From positions 1 through 64,000 of the forward strand of contig NZ_JAUYAW010000064.1 in the NCBI RefSeq assembly GCF_030693405.1: a stretch of DNA of 64,000 bases, in the 5' to 3' direction. Source of the stretch: Phenylobacterium sp. (GTDB lineage Bacteria > Pseudomonadota > Alphaproteobacteria > Caulobacterales > Caulobacteraceae). The notes under the pieces were generated by a model. It searched no databases, was not told the origin of the DNA, and saw only the letters and a list, made by a program, of their open reading frames with translations. Below are positions 28,134-37,913 of this stretch, piece by piece. A program made the translations under genes and the position numbers. How positions within the stretch are numbered: position 1 is the first letter of the stretch; every line of letters starts with the position of its first letter.

Positions 28134-28817
28134 TCAGGGCGTCCAGAGAACCCGCACGGGAACGCGGGCCTGGGTCAAGAGGGCGGCGACCGGCAGATCG
28201 GCGCCGTCGCAGGCGCGCTCGACAACCTGCCGTTTTTCCGCCCCGGCGATTAGAATGAGAATGGCCTGAGAGTGTAACAACGCCCCCAGGGTCAGGGTGA
28301 TCCGCGGCAGGGGCGGATCGCCAATGGCCTGGTCGAAACCCAGGCACAGCCGCCGCCCCTCCGGCGCCATGGCGGCCTCAAGCCCGACGGCGCCCGGGAT
28401 GAGCGAGGCCACATGGCCGTCCGGCCCCATACCCAGCAGGGTCATGTGAAACGGCGCCAGAGCCGCGATGTCCGGCTCAGCGGCCTCAGCGCAGGCGACG
28501 GCGTCAGGCGCCTCCCGCCACAGGGGGACGAAGCGGGCGGCCCGGGCCTCCCCCGTCAGCAACCGCGACGCCACCAGCGCCTGGTTGGACGCCGGGTCGT
28601 CTGGAGGCACGAACCGCTCGTCCGAGAGGGTGATATCCACCTGGCTCCAGTCCAGGGGGATCTGACTGAGCCGGTCATAGATCAGTCCCGGAGAGCGCCC
28701 GCCGGTGACCACCAGCCGACCCCGCTCGCCCTGCGCGACGGCGGCGGCGAGGGTGTGGGCGACAGCGCCGGCTGCGGCGTCCGCCAGAGCCTCTGGTGTG
28801 GCGAATGTCTCGATCAT
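28134..28817 (-). CDS. pgl: 6-Phosphogluconolactonase
   Basis: A 227-residue DevB/SOL-type lactonase hydrolysing 6-phosphogluconolactone to 6-phosphogluconate. Motifs: [37 protein letters not shown] and [20 protein letters not shown] 28817 is preferred; an in-frame ATG at 28835 would add six residues. It is first in the pgl-edd-glk-eda run. The usual upstream partner zwf is absent here: the next gene is a divergent glycosyltransferase. Confidence 0.95.
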   Translation of the reverse strand: MIETFATPEALADAAAGAVAHTLAAAVAQGERGRLVVTGGRSPGLIYDRLSQIPLDWSQVDITLSDERFVPPDDPASNQALVASRLLTGEARAARFVPLWREAPDAVACAEAAEPDIAALAPFHMTLLGMGPDGHVASLIPGAVGLEAAMAPEGRRLCLGFDQAIGDPPLPRITLTLGALLHSQAILILIAGAEKRQVVERACDGADLPVAALLTQARVPVRVLWTP

Positions 28818-28966
28818 GGCTTCTTCTAGTCCCATCGCCGCTTCGGTGCAGCCCACCTCAGGCGGAACCTTCCACCCCGTGGCCGGTTCCTAGGAGTCAG
28901 CACGTCGCAGGCCACGACGCGCCGCCTCCGGCCTTCGCCTCTGGCTAGCCGCCTAGGAGACGCGTC

Positions 28967-30043
28967 ATGCGCATTGCGCAGGTTTCGCCCTTGTACGAAG
29001 CCGTACCCCCCCGGTTCTATGGCGGAACGGAACGGGTGGTCGCCCACCTGACGGACGCCCTGGTCGACCTGGGCCACGAGGTGACCCTGTTCGCGAGCGC
29101 CGAGGCCCGCACCAAGGCCCGGCTGATTCCCGTGCGGGACGAGGCCATCCGCCTGGACCCAAGCCCGCTGAAATCCGATCTGGCCGCGCACATGAATGCG
29201 CTGGCCCAGGTGAGGGCCTTGGCGGACGACTTCGATCTGATCCACTTCCACACCGACATGATCCACTTCCCCTTCTTCGGCGACATGGCGCATCGCACCT
29301 TGACCACCCTGCACGGACGCCTGGACCTGAAGGATCTTGCGGGCGTCTATGACCAGTGGCGGGACTTCCCGCTGGTCTCGATCAGCGATCACCAGCGGCT
29401 GCCCCTGCCGGGCGCCAACTGGGCCGGCACCGTGCATCACGGCATGGATGAGGGGCTCTATCGCTTCCACCCGGAGCCCGGGCGCTACCTGGCCTTCCTG
29501 GGCCGCATCTCGCCGGAAAAGCGGCCGGACCGGGCCATCGAGATCGCCATCGGCGCGGGGGTTCCCCTGCGGATCGCCGCCAAGGTCGATGCGGCGGATC
29601 GGGACTATTATGAGGGCCGGATCAGGCCGCTGATGGACCACCCCCTGGTGACCTATGTGGGCGAGATCGGCGACGTGGAGAAATCGGCCTTCCTGGGCGG
29701 GGCCCAGGCGCTGCTGTTTCCCATCGACTGGCCCGAGCCGTTCGGCCTGGTGATGATCGAGGCCATGGCCTGTGGCGCGCCGGTGATCGCCTATGACTGC
29801 GGTTCGGTGCCCGAGGTGCTGGAGCCGGGGGTGACGGGCCTGATCGTCCGCAGCCAGGCCCAGGCCATCGCCGCGGTGGCGCAAACCGCCCGCTACGACC
29901 GGGCGGCCATCCGCGCCCGCTTCGAGGCGCGCTTCTCGGCCCGGGCCATGGCGCAGCGGTATCTCGATCTGCACGCGGTCCGCGCCGCAACGCGGACCCT
30001 GGCGCCGACGGCGCCGGACCTTACCCTCGCCGCCAGCGCCTGA
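28967..30043 (+). CDS. GT4-family glycosyltransferase
   Basis: A 358-residue GT-B enzyme. It opens MRIAQVSPLYEAVPPRFYGG with the YGGTERVV donor/acceptor loop, and has LGRISPEKRPDRAIEIA and the retaining-enzyme motif EPFGLVMIEAMACGAPVIA with two glutamates. Acceptor and donor are unknown. It is followed within six bases by an amylo-alpha-1,6-glucosidase-like gene, and a GH15 gene follows pyk, so an alpha-glucan or trehalose-like oligosaccharide role is plausible by context only. Confidence 0.88.
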   Translation: MRIAQVSPLYEAVPPRFYGGTERVVAHLTDALVDLGHEVTLFASAEARTKARLIPVRDEAIRLDPSPLKSDLAAHMNALAQVRALADDFDLIHFHTDMIHFPFFGDMAHRTLTTLHGRLDLKDLAGVYDQWRDFPLVSISDHQRLPLPGANWAGTVHHGMDEGLYRFHPEPGRYLAFLGRISPEKRPDRAIEIAIGAGVPLRIAAKVDAADRDYYEGRIRPLMDHPLVTYVGEIGDVEKSAFLGGAQALLFPIDWPEPFGLVMIEAMACGAPVIAYDCGSVPEVLEPGVTGLIVRSQAQAIAAVAQTARYDRAAIRARFEARFSARAMAQRYLDLHAVRAATRTLAPTAPDLTLAASA

Positions 30044-30049
30044 GTGACC

Positions 30050-32194
30050 ATGGACGATCTTGCGCCTGACGCCCTCACCAGCACCGGTGAAACGGGCGAG
30101 TCCCGGTCGCCGAACCGGCTCTACGCCCTGAAGGACCGGGACACCTTCATGGTCTGCGACGCCTTTGGCGACGTCACCGGCGATGGCGACGGCCTGTTCC
30201 ACAACGACACCCGGATTCTCTCCCGGTTCCGCCTGATGTTGGGCAGCGCCAAGCCCTCGCTGCTGTCTGCGGCCATCGGGCAGGATAATGTCTTCTTCTC
30301 ATCCCACGGCGCCAACCAGGCCCTGCCCTTTCCGGGTGGACCGGTGGGGCCGCCTGGGGTCTTGCACGTCCAGCGCCGCCGCTTTCTCTGGGATGAGCGG
30401 CTCTTTGAGAAGATCAGCATCGTCAATTACAGCCGGGACGTGGTGCTGGCGCCCCTGACCCTGGAGTACGGCGCCGACTTCCGGGACATGTTCGAGGTCC
30501 GGGGGGCGACCCGACCCAGGCGCGGGGTCTTCCGCCCGCCGGTCTGCGACGGTCGTTCAGTCCGCTTTGGCTATGAAGGCCTGGACCATGTGGAGCGGGC
30601 CAGCATCCTGGCCTTTTCCGACGCGCCCTGGCGGATCAGCGCCCAGAAGGCCGAGTTCATGTGCAGCCTCAATCCGGAGGGGCATTTCGAGCTCTATATC
30701 GAGGTCGGGGCTCATGGCGGGCCGGTCCCCAGCCGGGAACGGTTCAATGAGGCCGCCATCCGCGCCCGTTGGGATATGAGACGACGGCGCCGGCATGGGG
30801 CGCGGCTGCGCAGTTCCGGCCGGCTGTTCAATGAGTGGCTGGACCGCTCAAGGTCGGACATCGCCTTGCTGACCACCCGGCTGGAGACCGGTCCCTACCC
30901 CTATGCCGGCATTCCGTGGTTCTCCACCGCCTTTGGGCGGGACGCGATCATCACCTGCCTGCAGCTACTCTGGTTTGCGCCTGGCCTGGCCAAGGGGGTC
31001 TTGACCTATCTGGCCGCTCACCAGGCCGAGGAGGTCTCCAGTTTCCGGGACGCCGCCCCGGGCAAGATCATGCACGAGACGCGCAAGGGCGAGATGCCGG
31101 CGGTCGGCGAAGTGCCCTTCGCCCGCTACTACGGGGGGGTCGACACCACGCCCCTGTTCATCGTCCTGGCCGGCGCCTATGCCGAGCGGACCGGGGACTA
31201 TGAGCTGATCGACGCCTTGTGGCCGGCGCTGAAACGCGCCGTGGCCTGGATCGAGCGGTTCGGCGACTCCAATGGCGATGGCCTGATCGACTATGCCCGC
31301 GGCGAAGACTCGGGCCTGTCGAACCAGGGCTGGAAGGACAGTGAGGACTCCGTCTTCCACGCCGACGGGCGGTTCCCCAAGGGGCCGATCGCCCTGGTCG
31401 AGGTCCAGGGCTACGCCTTCGCCGCCTTCAGGACCATGGGGGAGCTGGCTGAGCATCGGGGGGACCTGGAGGCCGCCCACCTGTGGCGCGACCGGGCCGA
31501 GCGGCTGCGGATCGCCGTGGAAGAGCGCTTCTGGATGCCCGACCGGGGGTTCTATGGCATCGCCATCGACGGGGCCGGCGAGCTATGCGCCGTCGAGGGC
31601 TCAAACCCCGGCCACCTGCTGTTTGTCGGCCTGCCGGCGCCCGAGCGGGGCAAGGCTGTCGCCCAGCATCTGCTGTCGGGCGGCTTCTCCACTGGCTGGG
31701 GGCTACGGACCCTGGCGGCCGGCGAGGCTCGCTTCAATCCCATGTCCTACCACAACGGCTCGGTCTGGCCCCACGACACCGCGCTCTGCGTCCAGGGCCT
31801 GGCCAATTACGGGGAGCGGGACGGGGTGGTGCGGCTGATGTCGCACATGTTCGAGACCGCCGCCCATTTCGAGATGCGGCTGCCCGAGCTGTTCTGTGGC
31901 TTCCCCCGGGGGGCCGGCGAGCCGCCGGTGGCCTATCCGGTCGCTTGCCTGCCCCAGGCCTGGGCGGCCGGCGCCGTCTTCATGATGCTGCAGGCCTGCC
32001 TGGGCGTGAAGGTCGACGGCGCGGCCCGGCGGGTCGAGATCACAGACCCTCGCCTGCCCATCGGCATCGACCGTCTGCGGGTGGAGGACCTTCGGGTCGG
32101 CCCGCACAAGATCAGCCTCGTCTTCGAGGACGTGGACGGCAAGGTCGTGGTGCGCTGGCCGCCGGTGGACGGCGTCCGGGTCGTGGTGCGCTGA
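30050..32194 (+). CDS. Amylo-alpha-1,6-glucosidase-like glycoside hydrolase
   Basis: A 714-residue protein. An N-terminal beta-rich domain of the glycogen-debranching bis type (about 25-230; TFMVCDAFGDVTGDGDGLFH, DTRILSRFRL) is followed by a catalytic (alpha/alpha)6 barrel (about 265-690) with YPYAGIPWFSTAFGRDAI, GWKDSEDSVFHADGRF and YHNGSVWPHDTALC, matching the GDE/MGH-clan enzymes. It would debranch or trim alpha-glucans in the cytoplasm; no export signal is seen. ATG 30050 was taken; GTG 30044, three bases past the GT4 stop, is equally possible and neither has a clear ribosome-binding site. Confidence 0.85.
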   Translation: MDDLAPDALTSTGETGESRSPNRLYALKDRDTFMVCDAFGDVTGDGDGLFHNDTRILSRFRLMLGSAKPSLLSAAIGQDNVFFSSHGANQALPFPGGPVGPPGVLHVQRRRFLWDERLFEKISIVNYSRDVVLAPLTLEYGADFRDMFEVRGATRPRRGVFRPPVCDGRSVRFGYEGLDHVERASILAFSDAPWRISAQKAEFMCSLNPEGHFELYIEVGAHGGPVPSRERFNEAAIRARWDMRRRRRHGARLRSSGRLFNEWLDRSRSDIALLTTRLETGPYPYAGIPWFSTAFGRDAIITCLQLLWFAPGLAKGVLTYLAAHQAEEVSSFRDAAPGKIMHETRKGEMPAVGEVPFARYYGGVDTTPLFIVLAGAYAERTGDYELIDALWPALKRAVAWIERFGDSNGDGLIDYARGEDSGLSNQGWKDSEDSVFHADGRFPKGPIALVEVQGYAFAAFRTMGELAEHRGDLEAAHLWRDRAERLRIAVEERFWMPDRGFYGIAIDGAGELCAVEGSNPGHLLFVGLPAPERGKAVAQHLLSGGFSTGWGLRTLAAGEARFNPMSYHNGSVWPHDTALCVQGLANYGERDGVVRLMSHMFETAAHFEMRLPELFCGFPRGAGEPPVAYPVACLPQAWAAGAVFMMLQACLGVKVDGAARRVEITDPRLPIGIDRLRVEDLRVGPHKISLVFEDVDGKVVVRWPPVDGVRVVVR

Positions 32195-32199
32195 GCGCC

Positions 32200-33618
32200 C
32201 TAGCGTCGCGGCACGTGGGCCAGACGCAGGATATTGGCCGCGCCTGGCGAGCCCATGGGCAGGCCCGCCAGGATCAGGATACGGCGGCCCGGCGCCGCCA
32301 GGCCCAGGTCCCGGGCGATCTCGGTGGCGATCTTGGCCAGGGATTCAGAATCTGTCGGCTGCGGCACGACTCGGGCTTCCACGCCCCAGGTCAGGGCCAG
32401 GCGCCGCGCGACGCCCACATGGGGCGTGAGCGCCAGGGCCGGCTGCAGCGGCCGTTCGCGGGCCAGGCGCAGGGCCGTCTGCCCGGTGGTGGTGAAGCTC
32501 GCCAGACAGACGATGGACCGCCCTTGCGCGGCCCGGCCGGCGGCGGCCACCAGGGCGTCGGCGTCGGCGTCCTCGATCGGGTATTCCGCCGCCATCAGCT
32601 CGGGCCAGCGGGGGTCGCGCTCCACCCGGCAGATGATGCGATCCATGATCGACACCGCCTCCAGGGGAAAGTCGCCCGCCGCGGTCTCGGCCGACAGCAT
32701 CAGGGCGTCGGCCCCCTCATAGACTGCGCCGGCCACGTCGGAGGCCTCGGCCCGCGTGGGGGTCGGAGCGGTGGTCATGGATTCCAGCATCTGGGTGGCG
32801 ACGATCACCGGCAGGCCCCGGGTGCGGGAGGCGCGGATCAGCGCCTTCTGGACCACCGGCACATCCTCGGGCGCCAGCTCCACCCCCAGGTCGCCCCGGG
32901 CCACCATCACCCCGTCGCAGAGGTCGAGGATCTCATCCAGGGCGTCCAGGGCGGCGGGCTTTTCGATCTTGGCCAGGACCGCGGCCCGGCCCTGGACCAG
33001 CTGGCGCAGCTCGGCCATGTCGGCGGCCCGCTGGACGAAGGACAGCGCCACCCAGTCGACCCCATGTTCCAGGGCGAAGGCCAGGTCCTTGCGGTCCTTG
33101 GGCGTCAGAGCCGGAATGGGGATCGGGTGGCCGGGCAGGTTGAGGCCCTTGTGGTTGGACAGGGCCTCGCCCACCACCACCTCGGTTTCGGCGAAGTCCT
33201 TGCCGTGGCGCACCACCCGCAGGCGCACCCGGCCGTCATCGATCAGGATGTCGGCGCCAACCTTCACCGCCGCCAGGATTTCAGGATGCGGCGCGCAGAC
33301 CCGGGTGGCGTCGCCAGGAGTCGGGTCGAGATCGAGGCGGAAGGCCTGTCCCGGACGGATCGAGACCGGCCCGTCGGCGAAGCGGCCGAGCCGCAGCTTC
33401 GGACCCTGCAGGTCGGCCAGCACGGCCAGGGGCCGACCGACGGCGGCCTCGGCGCCGCGCACGGTGGCGATGGCCTTGGCGTGATCCTCGTGCGACCCGT
33501 GGCTGAAATTCACCCGGAAGACGTCAGCGCCCGCCCGGGCCAGGGCCTCAACCTGATCAGGACTGCGGCTGGCAGGGCCCAAGGTGGCGACGATGCGGGC
33601 GCGGCGGGCTCGAATCAT
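32200..33618 (-). CDS. pyk: Pyruvate kinase
   Basis: A 472-residue glycolytic enzyme transferring phosphate from PEP to ADP. Motifs: RRARIVATLGPASRSPDQV, VFRVNFSHGS, the catalytic-lysine segment AVLAKIEKPAALD, MVARGDLGVE, and the active-site signature in DALMLSAETAAGDFP. ATG 33618 follows GGGGAA. It is convergent with the debranching-enzyme gene (5 bp between stops) and divergent from the GH15 gene, and fits the Entner-Doudoroff flux encoded just upstream. Confidence 0.97.
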   Translation of the reverse strand: MIRARRARIVATLGPASRSPDQVEALARAGADVFRVNFSHGSHEDHAKAIATVRGAEAAVGRPLAVLADLQGPKLRLGRFADGPVSIRPGQAFRLDLDPTPGDATRVCAPHPEILAAVKVGADILIDDGRVRLRVVRHGKDFAETEVVVGEALSNHKGLNLPGHPIPIPALTPKDRKDLAFALEHGVDWVALSFVQRAADMAELRQLVQGRAAVLAKIEKPAALDALDEILDLCDGVMVARGDLGVELAPEDVPVVQKALIRASRTRGLPVIVATQMLESMTTAPTPTRAEASDVAGAVYEGADALMLSAETAAGDFPLEAVSIMDRIICRVERDPRWPELMAAEYPIEDADADALVAAAGRAAQGRSIVCLASFTTTGQTALRLARERPLQPALALTPHVGVARRLALTWGVEARVVPQPTDSESLAKIATEIARDLGLAAPGRRILILAGLPMGSPGAANILRLAHVPRR

Positions 33619-33741
33619 GGGTTCCCCGTTTGGCTGCGGACCCCGCACGGGGCCAAGAGGGCGGCGAGTCGCTCGGCGCGGCCACGATTACAGCTTAGCA
33701 AACGGCGCCCGCGCGCCGTCGAGAAAAAGGACGCACAGCCC

Positions 33742-33777
33742 ATGCGACACAACACCAGCGAGGCCCTGGCCCTGTGA
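33742..33777 (+). CDS. Possible 11-residue leader ORF overlapping the GH15 start
   Basis: ATG-CGA-CAC to CTG-TGA encodes MRHNTSEALAL. An AAAAGGA element lies about 10 bases before its ATG, whereas the downstream GTG start has no clear ribosome-binding site. The stop overlaps that GTG as GTGA, the geometry used elsewhere in this window for coupled genes. Translation of the leader is inferred. Confidence 0.35.
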   Translation: MRHNTSEALAL

Positions 33778-35570
33778 TCCAGACCCTGGACCTGTTTCCC
33801 ATCGGCAACTGCTCGGCCAGCGCGCTGATCGACCGGCATGGACGTTTTGTCTGGGGCTGCGTGCCCCGGGTGGACGGCGACCCCTTCTTCTCGGCCCTGC
33901 TCAGCGACCGCGATCCGGCCGACCGGGACGTCCAGGGCCTGTGGGACATCCAGGCCGAGGGCCTGGCCCAGACCCGCCAGACCTATCTGCGCAACACCCC
34001 CATCGTGCGCACCGAACTGACCAATAAGGACGGGGAGAGCCTGGAGATCCTCGACTTCGCCCCCCGCTACCGGCAGTTCGGACGGATCTACCGGCCCATG
34101 GCCATGATCCGGCTGATCCGGCCGATCAGCGGCGCCCCGCGCATCCGCATCCGCATGCGGCCCAGCATCAACTGGGGCCAGGCGCCCGCCCGCCAGACCA
34201 CCGGCTCCAACCACATCCGCTATGTGGGCGGCCCGACCACCATGCGGCTGACCACCAACGCCCCGGTGAGCCACATCACCGAGGAGCGTCTGTTCCGCCT
34301 GGAAGAGCCCATCGCCATGTTCCTCGGCCCCGACGAGGGGTTCGACGCCGATGTGATGGCCACCACCACCCGCATGCTGACCGAGACCACCCACTATTGG
34401 CGCGAATGGGTGCGCACCCTGTCGGTGCCGCTGGAGTGGCAGGAGGCGGTGATCCGTTCGGCCATCACGCTGAAGCTCTGCGCCTATGAGGAGACCGGCG
34501 CCATCGTCGCCGCACTCACCACCTCCATCCCCGAGCATGCGGAGTCCGGGCGCAACTGGGACTATCGCTACTGCTGGCTGCGGGACGCCTATTACGTGGT
34601 CCAGGCCCTGACCCGCCTGGGCGCCGCCGACATGCTGGAGAACTACCTCTCCTACCTGCGCAACCTGGTGGCCGAGGCCGGCGGCGGCCATGTGCAGCCG
34701 GTCTATGGGGTCGGGCTGGAGCCGGGGCTGACCGAAAAGATCGCCACCGCCCTGCCCGGCTATCGCGGCATGGGGCCGGTGCGTATCGGCAACCAGGCCC
34801 ACGAGCATCTACAGCACGACGTCTATGGCCAGATCATCCTGTCCACCGTCCAGGCCTTCTTCGACGAGCGCCTGCTGCGGCCGGCCACGGTGGAGGATTT
34901 CCGCGCCCTCGAGCCCGTCGGCGAGCGGGCCTATGAGGTCTATGCGACGCCGGACGCCAGCCTGTGGGAGTTCCGGGGCCGCGAGGCGATCCACACCTAT
35001 TCGGCGGTGATGTGCTGGGCGGCCTGCGACCGGCTGGGCAATGCGGCGGTACAGCTCGGCCTGCTGGAGCGGGCGGCCCTGTGGAACGCCCGGGCCGATG
35101 AGATGCGCAAGGTCATCGAGGACCGCGCCTATAACGAGGAGCTGGGCCGCTACGCCGCCACCTTCGATGGGGACGAGCTGGACGCCAGCCTGCTGCAGCT
35201 GGTGGACGTGCGCTTCACCCCGGCCACCGACCCGAAGATGGCCGCCACCATCGCGGCGGTGGAGAAGGGCCTGAGGCGGGGCCCCTACATGCTGCGCTAC
35301 GCCCTGCCCGACGATTTCGGCGAGCCGAAGACCGCCTTCAACATCTGCACCTTCTGGCTGATCGAGGCCCTCTATCTGAGCGGCCGCAGCGAGGAGGCCC
35401 GGGCGCTGTTCGAGGAGATGCTGACCAGGCGCACGGCCGCGGGCCTGTTGTCAGAGGACATCTCCTTCGACGGGAACGAGCTGTGGGGCAACTATCCCCA
35501 GACCTATTCCCTGGTCGGGCTGATCAACTGCGCGACGCTTTTGTCCAAGCCCTGGGCCGCGGTGCGCTAA
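33774..35570 (+). CDS. Glycoside hydrolase family 15 (glucoamylase/trehalase-like)
   Basis: A 598-residue inverting (alpha/alpha)6 hydrolase. The N-terminal beta-sandwich opens LDLFPIGNCSASALIDRHG and has FVWGCVPRVDGDPFF; the catalytic barrel has NWDYRYCWLRDAYYVVQAL and, near the C-terminus, EDISFDGNELWGNYPQTYS where the catalytic bases are expected. Bacterial members act on maltodextrins or trehalose. GTG 33774 fits the family N-terminus. It belongs with the GT4 and debranching genes, separated from them by pyk on the other strand. Confidence 0.88.
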   Translation: MIQTLDLFPIGNCSASALIDRHGRFVWGCVPRVDGDPFFSALLSDRDPADRDVQGLWDIQAEGLAQTRQTYLRNTPIVRTELTNKDGESLEILDFAPRYRQFGRIYRPMAMIRLIRPISGAPRIRIRMRPSINWGQAPARQTTGSNHIRYVGGPTTMRLTTNAPVSHITEERLFRLEEPIAMFLGPDEGFDADVMATTTRMLTETTHYWREWVRTLSVPLEWQEAVIRSAITLKLCAYEETGAIVAALTTSIPEHAESGRNWDYRYCWLRDAYYVVQALTRLGAADMLENYLSYLRNLVAEAGGGHVQPVYGVGLEPGLTEKIATALPGYRGMGPVRIGNQAHEHLQHDVYGQIILSTVQAFFDERLLRPATVEDFRALEPVGERAYEVYATPDASLWEFRGREAIHTYSAVMCWAACDRLGNAAVQLGLLERAALWNARADEMRKVIEDRAYNEELGRYAATFDGDELDASLLQLVDVRFTPATDPKMAATIAAVEKGLRRGPYMLRYALPDDFGEPKTAFNICTFWLIEALYLSGRSEEARALFEEMLTRRTAAGLLSEDISFDGNELWGNYPQTYSLVGLINCATLLSKPWAAVR

Positions 35571-35587
35571 GGCCGCCTCAGCCCGCC

Positions 35588-37036
35588 TCAGCCCGCCGGC
35601 GGCGGGGTGAAGCCGCGGACATTCTCGTCGATGGACTGGGCCAGGGACAGGAGCCGCGCGTCGGTCCCATAGCCGCCAATCAGCTGGGCGCCCACCGGCA
35701 GGCCGTCGGCGGCGATCCCGGCCGGCAGGGTGGTGGCCGGCAGCAGGCAGGCGGTGGCCAGGGCGATCCAGCCCAGCATGGTGATGTAGGGCGCGCCGCT
35801 CCCGTCGGAGAACTGCAGCCGCCGGGAGGCGAACGAGCCCTGGCTGTGGGGGAAGGCCGTGCCGGGCGCGATGGGCGCCAGGATAGCGTCATAGCCCTCG
35901 AACACCGCCTCCATCTCCCGGCGCAGGCGGGCGCGGATGGCGTCGGCCGCCAGCCAGTCCCGGTGGCGGGCGGTATAGGCCATCACCGAACCAGCCCAGG
36001 AGAAGGGGCCCGCGCCCCGGGCCCTTGCGAAGCGGGCGGCCGGACGCATCAGCTCCATGCGGCGGATTTGCTTGGCCGGCAGGTCGGCCCCGATGATCGA
36101 GCCCAGCAGCATCAGGTAGGACTCCAGCAGGGTCTCGACGTCCACCGGCGGGGAGATCACCTCGACCTGGGCGCCGGCCGCGGCCAGCTCCACGCCGTAA
36201 GCCTCCAGCACCGCCTTGACCTGCGGATCGAGCGGCAGGCCCGGCGCCTCCAGCCAAAGCCCGATGCGGGCCTTGGTCAGGTCGGCGGGCGGCGCCTTGG
36301 GCGAAACCCCGCCGTCGGCGATCACCGACAGCAAGAGCCGCAGGTCCCGGGCCGAGCGGGCCATGGGGCCGATGACGTTCAGGTCCGGCTCCTGCCAGGA
36401 GCCGGGCCTGGGCGGCACATGGCCATACTGGGGGGTCAGCGCCCAGGTGGGCTTGTGCGAGAAAACCCCACAGAAATGGGCCGGCACCCTCAAGGACCCG
36501 CCGATGTCCGAGCCGATCTCCAGGGCCGTGACCCCGGCCGCCAGGGCCGCGGCCGCCCCGCCGGACGATCCGCCGGGCGTACGGCTCACATCCCAGGGAT
36601 TGTTGGTCGTCCCATAGAGGCCATTGAAGCTCTGCCAGTCCCCCGCCATGACCGGCACATTGGTCTTGCCCCAGATCACCGCGCCGGCCCGCCTGGCCTG
36701 CGCCACCACCGCGGCGTCCTCGGCCTGGCGGCGGCGATGGACCTCCAACCCCGCCGAGGCCGGCATGCCGCTGACGTCCAAGGTATCCTTGATGGTCATG
36801 GGCAGGCCGGCCAGCGGCCCCAGCGCTCCGCCCCGGGCGCGGATGTCGTCAATGGCCTTGGCCCGCTCCAGGGCCCGCTCCAGATCGGCCGCGACCACGG
36901 CGTTCAGCCGCCGATGGGTCTGTTCATGGCGGGCCAGGGTGAGCTTCAGCAGCTCCACGGCGGTGACCCGGCCAGACGCCAGCAGGGCCAGCTGGCCCGA
37001 GGCGTCGAGGCTGAGCAGGTCGAGATCGCCGCTCAC
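35588..37036 (-). CDS. Amidase-signature enzyme
   Basis: A 482-residue amidohydrolase with the Ser-cisSer-Lys triad: Lys83 in [11 protein letters not shown], Ser157 in [12 protein letters not shown] and nucleophile Ser181 in [12 protein letters not shown]. No GatB or GatC gene is adjacent and the sequence lacks GatA-specific context, so a free amidase is more likely; the substrate is unknown. It overlaps the dapB stop by four bases (ATGA) and so is translated after dapB. Confidence 0.9.
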   Translation of the reverse strand: MSGDLDLLSLDASGQLALLASGRVTAVELLKLTLARHEQTHRRLNAVVAADLERALERAKAIDDIRARGGALGPLAGLPMTIKDTLDVSGMPASAGLEVHRRRQAEDAAVVAQARRAGAVIWGKTNVPVMAGDWQSFNGLYGTTNNPWDVSRTPGGSSGGAAAALAAGVTALEIGSDIGGSLRVPAHFCGVFSHKPTWALTPQYGHVPPRPGSWQEPDLNVIGPMARSARDLRLLLSVIADGGVSPKAPPADLTKARIGLWLEAPGLPLDPQVKAVLEAYGVELAAAGAQVEVISPPVDVETLLESYLMLLGSIIGADLPAKQIRRMELMRPAARFARARGAGPFSWAGSVMAYTARHRDWLAADAIRARLRREMEAVFEGYDAILAPIAPGTAFPHSQGSFASRRLQFSDGSGAPYITMLGWIALATACLLPATTLPAGIAADGLPVGAQLIGGYGTDARLLSLAQSIDENVRGFTPPPAG

Positions 37037-37827
37037 TGGGCGGCCTCGGCCGCGCGGGATTTCAGACCCAGCACATCCTGCATGTCATAGGCGCCCGGCG
37101 GCTGGCGCACGGCCCAGAGGCCGGCCTCCACAGCCCCGCGGGCGAACAAGCTCCGGTCCCTCGCCGAATGGGACAGGGTCAGAATCTCGTCATCAGCGGC
37201 GAAGACCACCGAATGCTCGCCAATGATCCCGCCGCCGCGCATCACCGAATAGCCGATCTCGCCGTCCGGCCGCGCGCCGGTGATCCCGTCCCGGGCGGCC
37301 CGGGCCACGGTCTCCAGGGCCACGTCGCGCCCCTGCGCGGCGGCCTGGGCCAACATGATCGCCGTGCCGGATGGCGCGTCCACCTTGCGCCGGTGGTGGG
37401 CCTCGAAGACCTCGATGTCGTAGTCGGCCGCCGCCAGGGCCCGGGCGGCCTGGGCCACCAGGCCCAGCAGCATGTTGACGCCCAGGGAGAAATTGCCCGC
37501 CCGCACGATGGGAATGGCTGTCGCCGCCTGTGCGATCACCGCGATCTGGTCGGCGTCAAAGCCGGTCGAGCCGATCACCAGGGCGATATCGCCCCGGGCG
37601 GCGCACACCTGGGCCAGCTCGCAGGAGGCCTGAGGCGTGGAGAAGTCCACCACCACATGGGCCGCCGCCAGCGCGCTGGCCTGATCCACCAGCCGGGGAT
37701 CATCGGCCCCCGGCCGATCGAAACAGGCGAACACGCCCGCATCGGAGCGCGCCTCCAGCACGGACACCACCGCCTGGCCCATCCGGCCAAGGGCGCCTGA
37801 GACAGCGAAACGAACAGGTGCGGTCAG
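37033..37827 (-). CDS. dapB: 4-Hydroxy-tetrahydrodipicolinate reductase, apparent CTG start
   Basis: A 264-residue NAD(P)H reductase of lysine/diaminopimelate synthesis. The nucleotide-binding loop [16 protein letters not shown] begins upstream of the first ATG (37782), which would cut off the Rossmann glycine motif. The frame stays open upstream but holds no ATG, GTG or TTG before the expected N-terminus; CTG at 37827 has GGAGAG seven bases ahead and gives [17 protein letters not shown], the normal family length. The catalytic segment [15 protein letters not shown] and [11 protein letters not shown] are intact. The gene is followed by an overlapping amidase gene. Function is certain, start codon inferred. 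Confidence 0.93.
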   Translation of the reverse strand: MTAPVRFAVSGALGRMGQAVVSVLEARSDAGVFACFDRPGADDPRLVDQASALAAAHVVVDFSTPQASCELAQVCAARGDIALVIGSTGFDADQIAVIAQAATAIPIVRAGNFSLGVNMLLGLVAQAARALAAADYDIEVFEAHHRRKVDAPSGTAIMLAQAAAQGRDVALETVARAARDGITGARPDGEIGYSVMRGGGIIGEHSVVFAADDEILTLSHSARDRSLFARGAVEAGLWAVRQPPGAYDMQDVLGLKSRAAEAAQ

Positions 37828-37913
37828 GACGGTCTCTCCGGGGCTTGGCGACGCAAGGCAGCGAATGTCGCCCCTGGGCGTGTGGGGTCAAGGGCGCAGG
37901 TGGGGCGGGGCGT

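Noticed and set aside
31483-33777. A 764-codon plus-strand frame across the debranching enzyme and antisense pyk
   Set aside because: It is a high-GC shadow frame with no domain; pyk on the other strand is unambiguous. Only its last 11 codons are considered as a separate leader.
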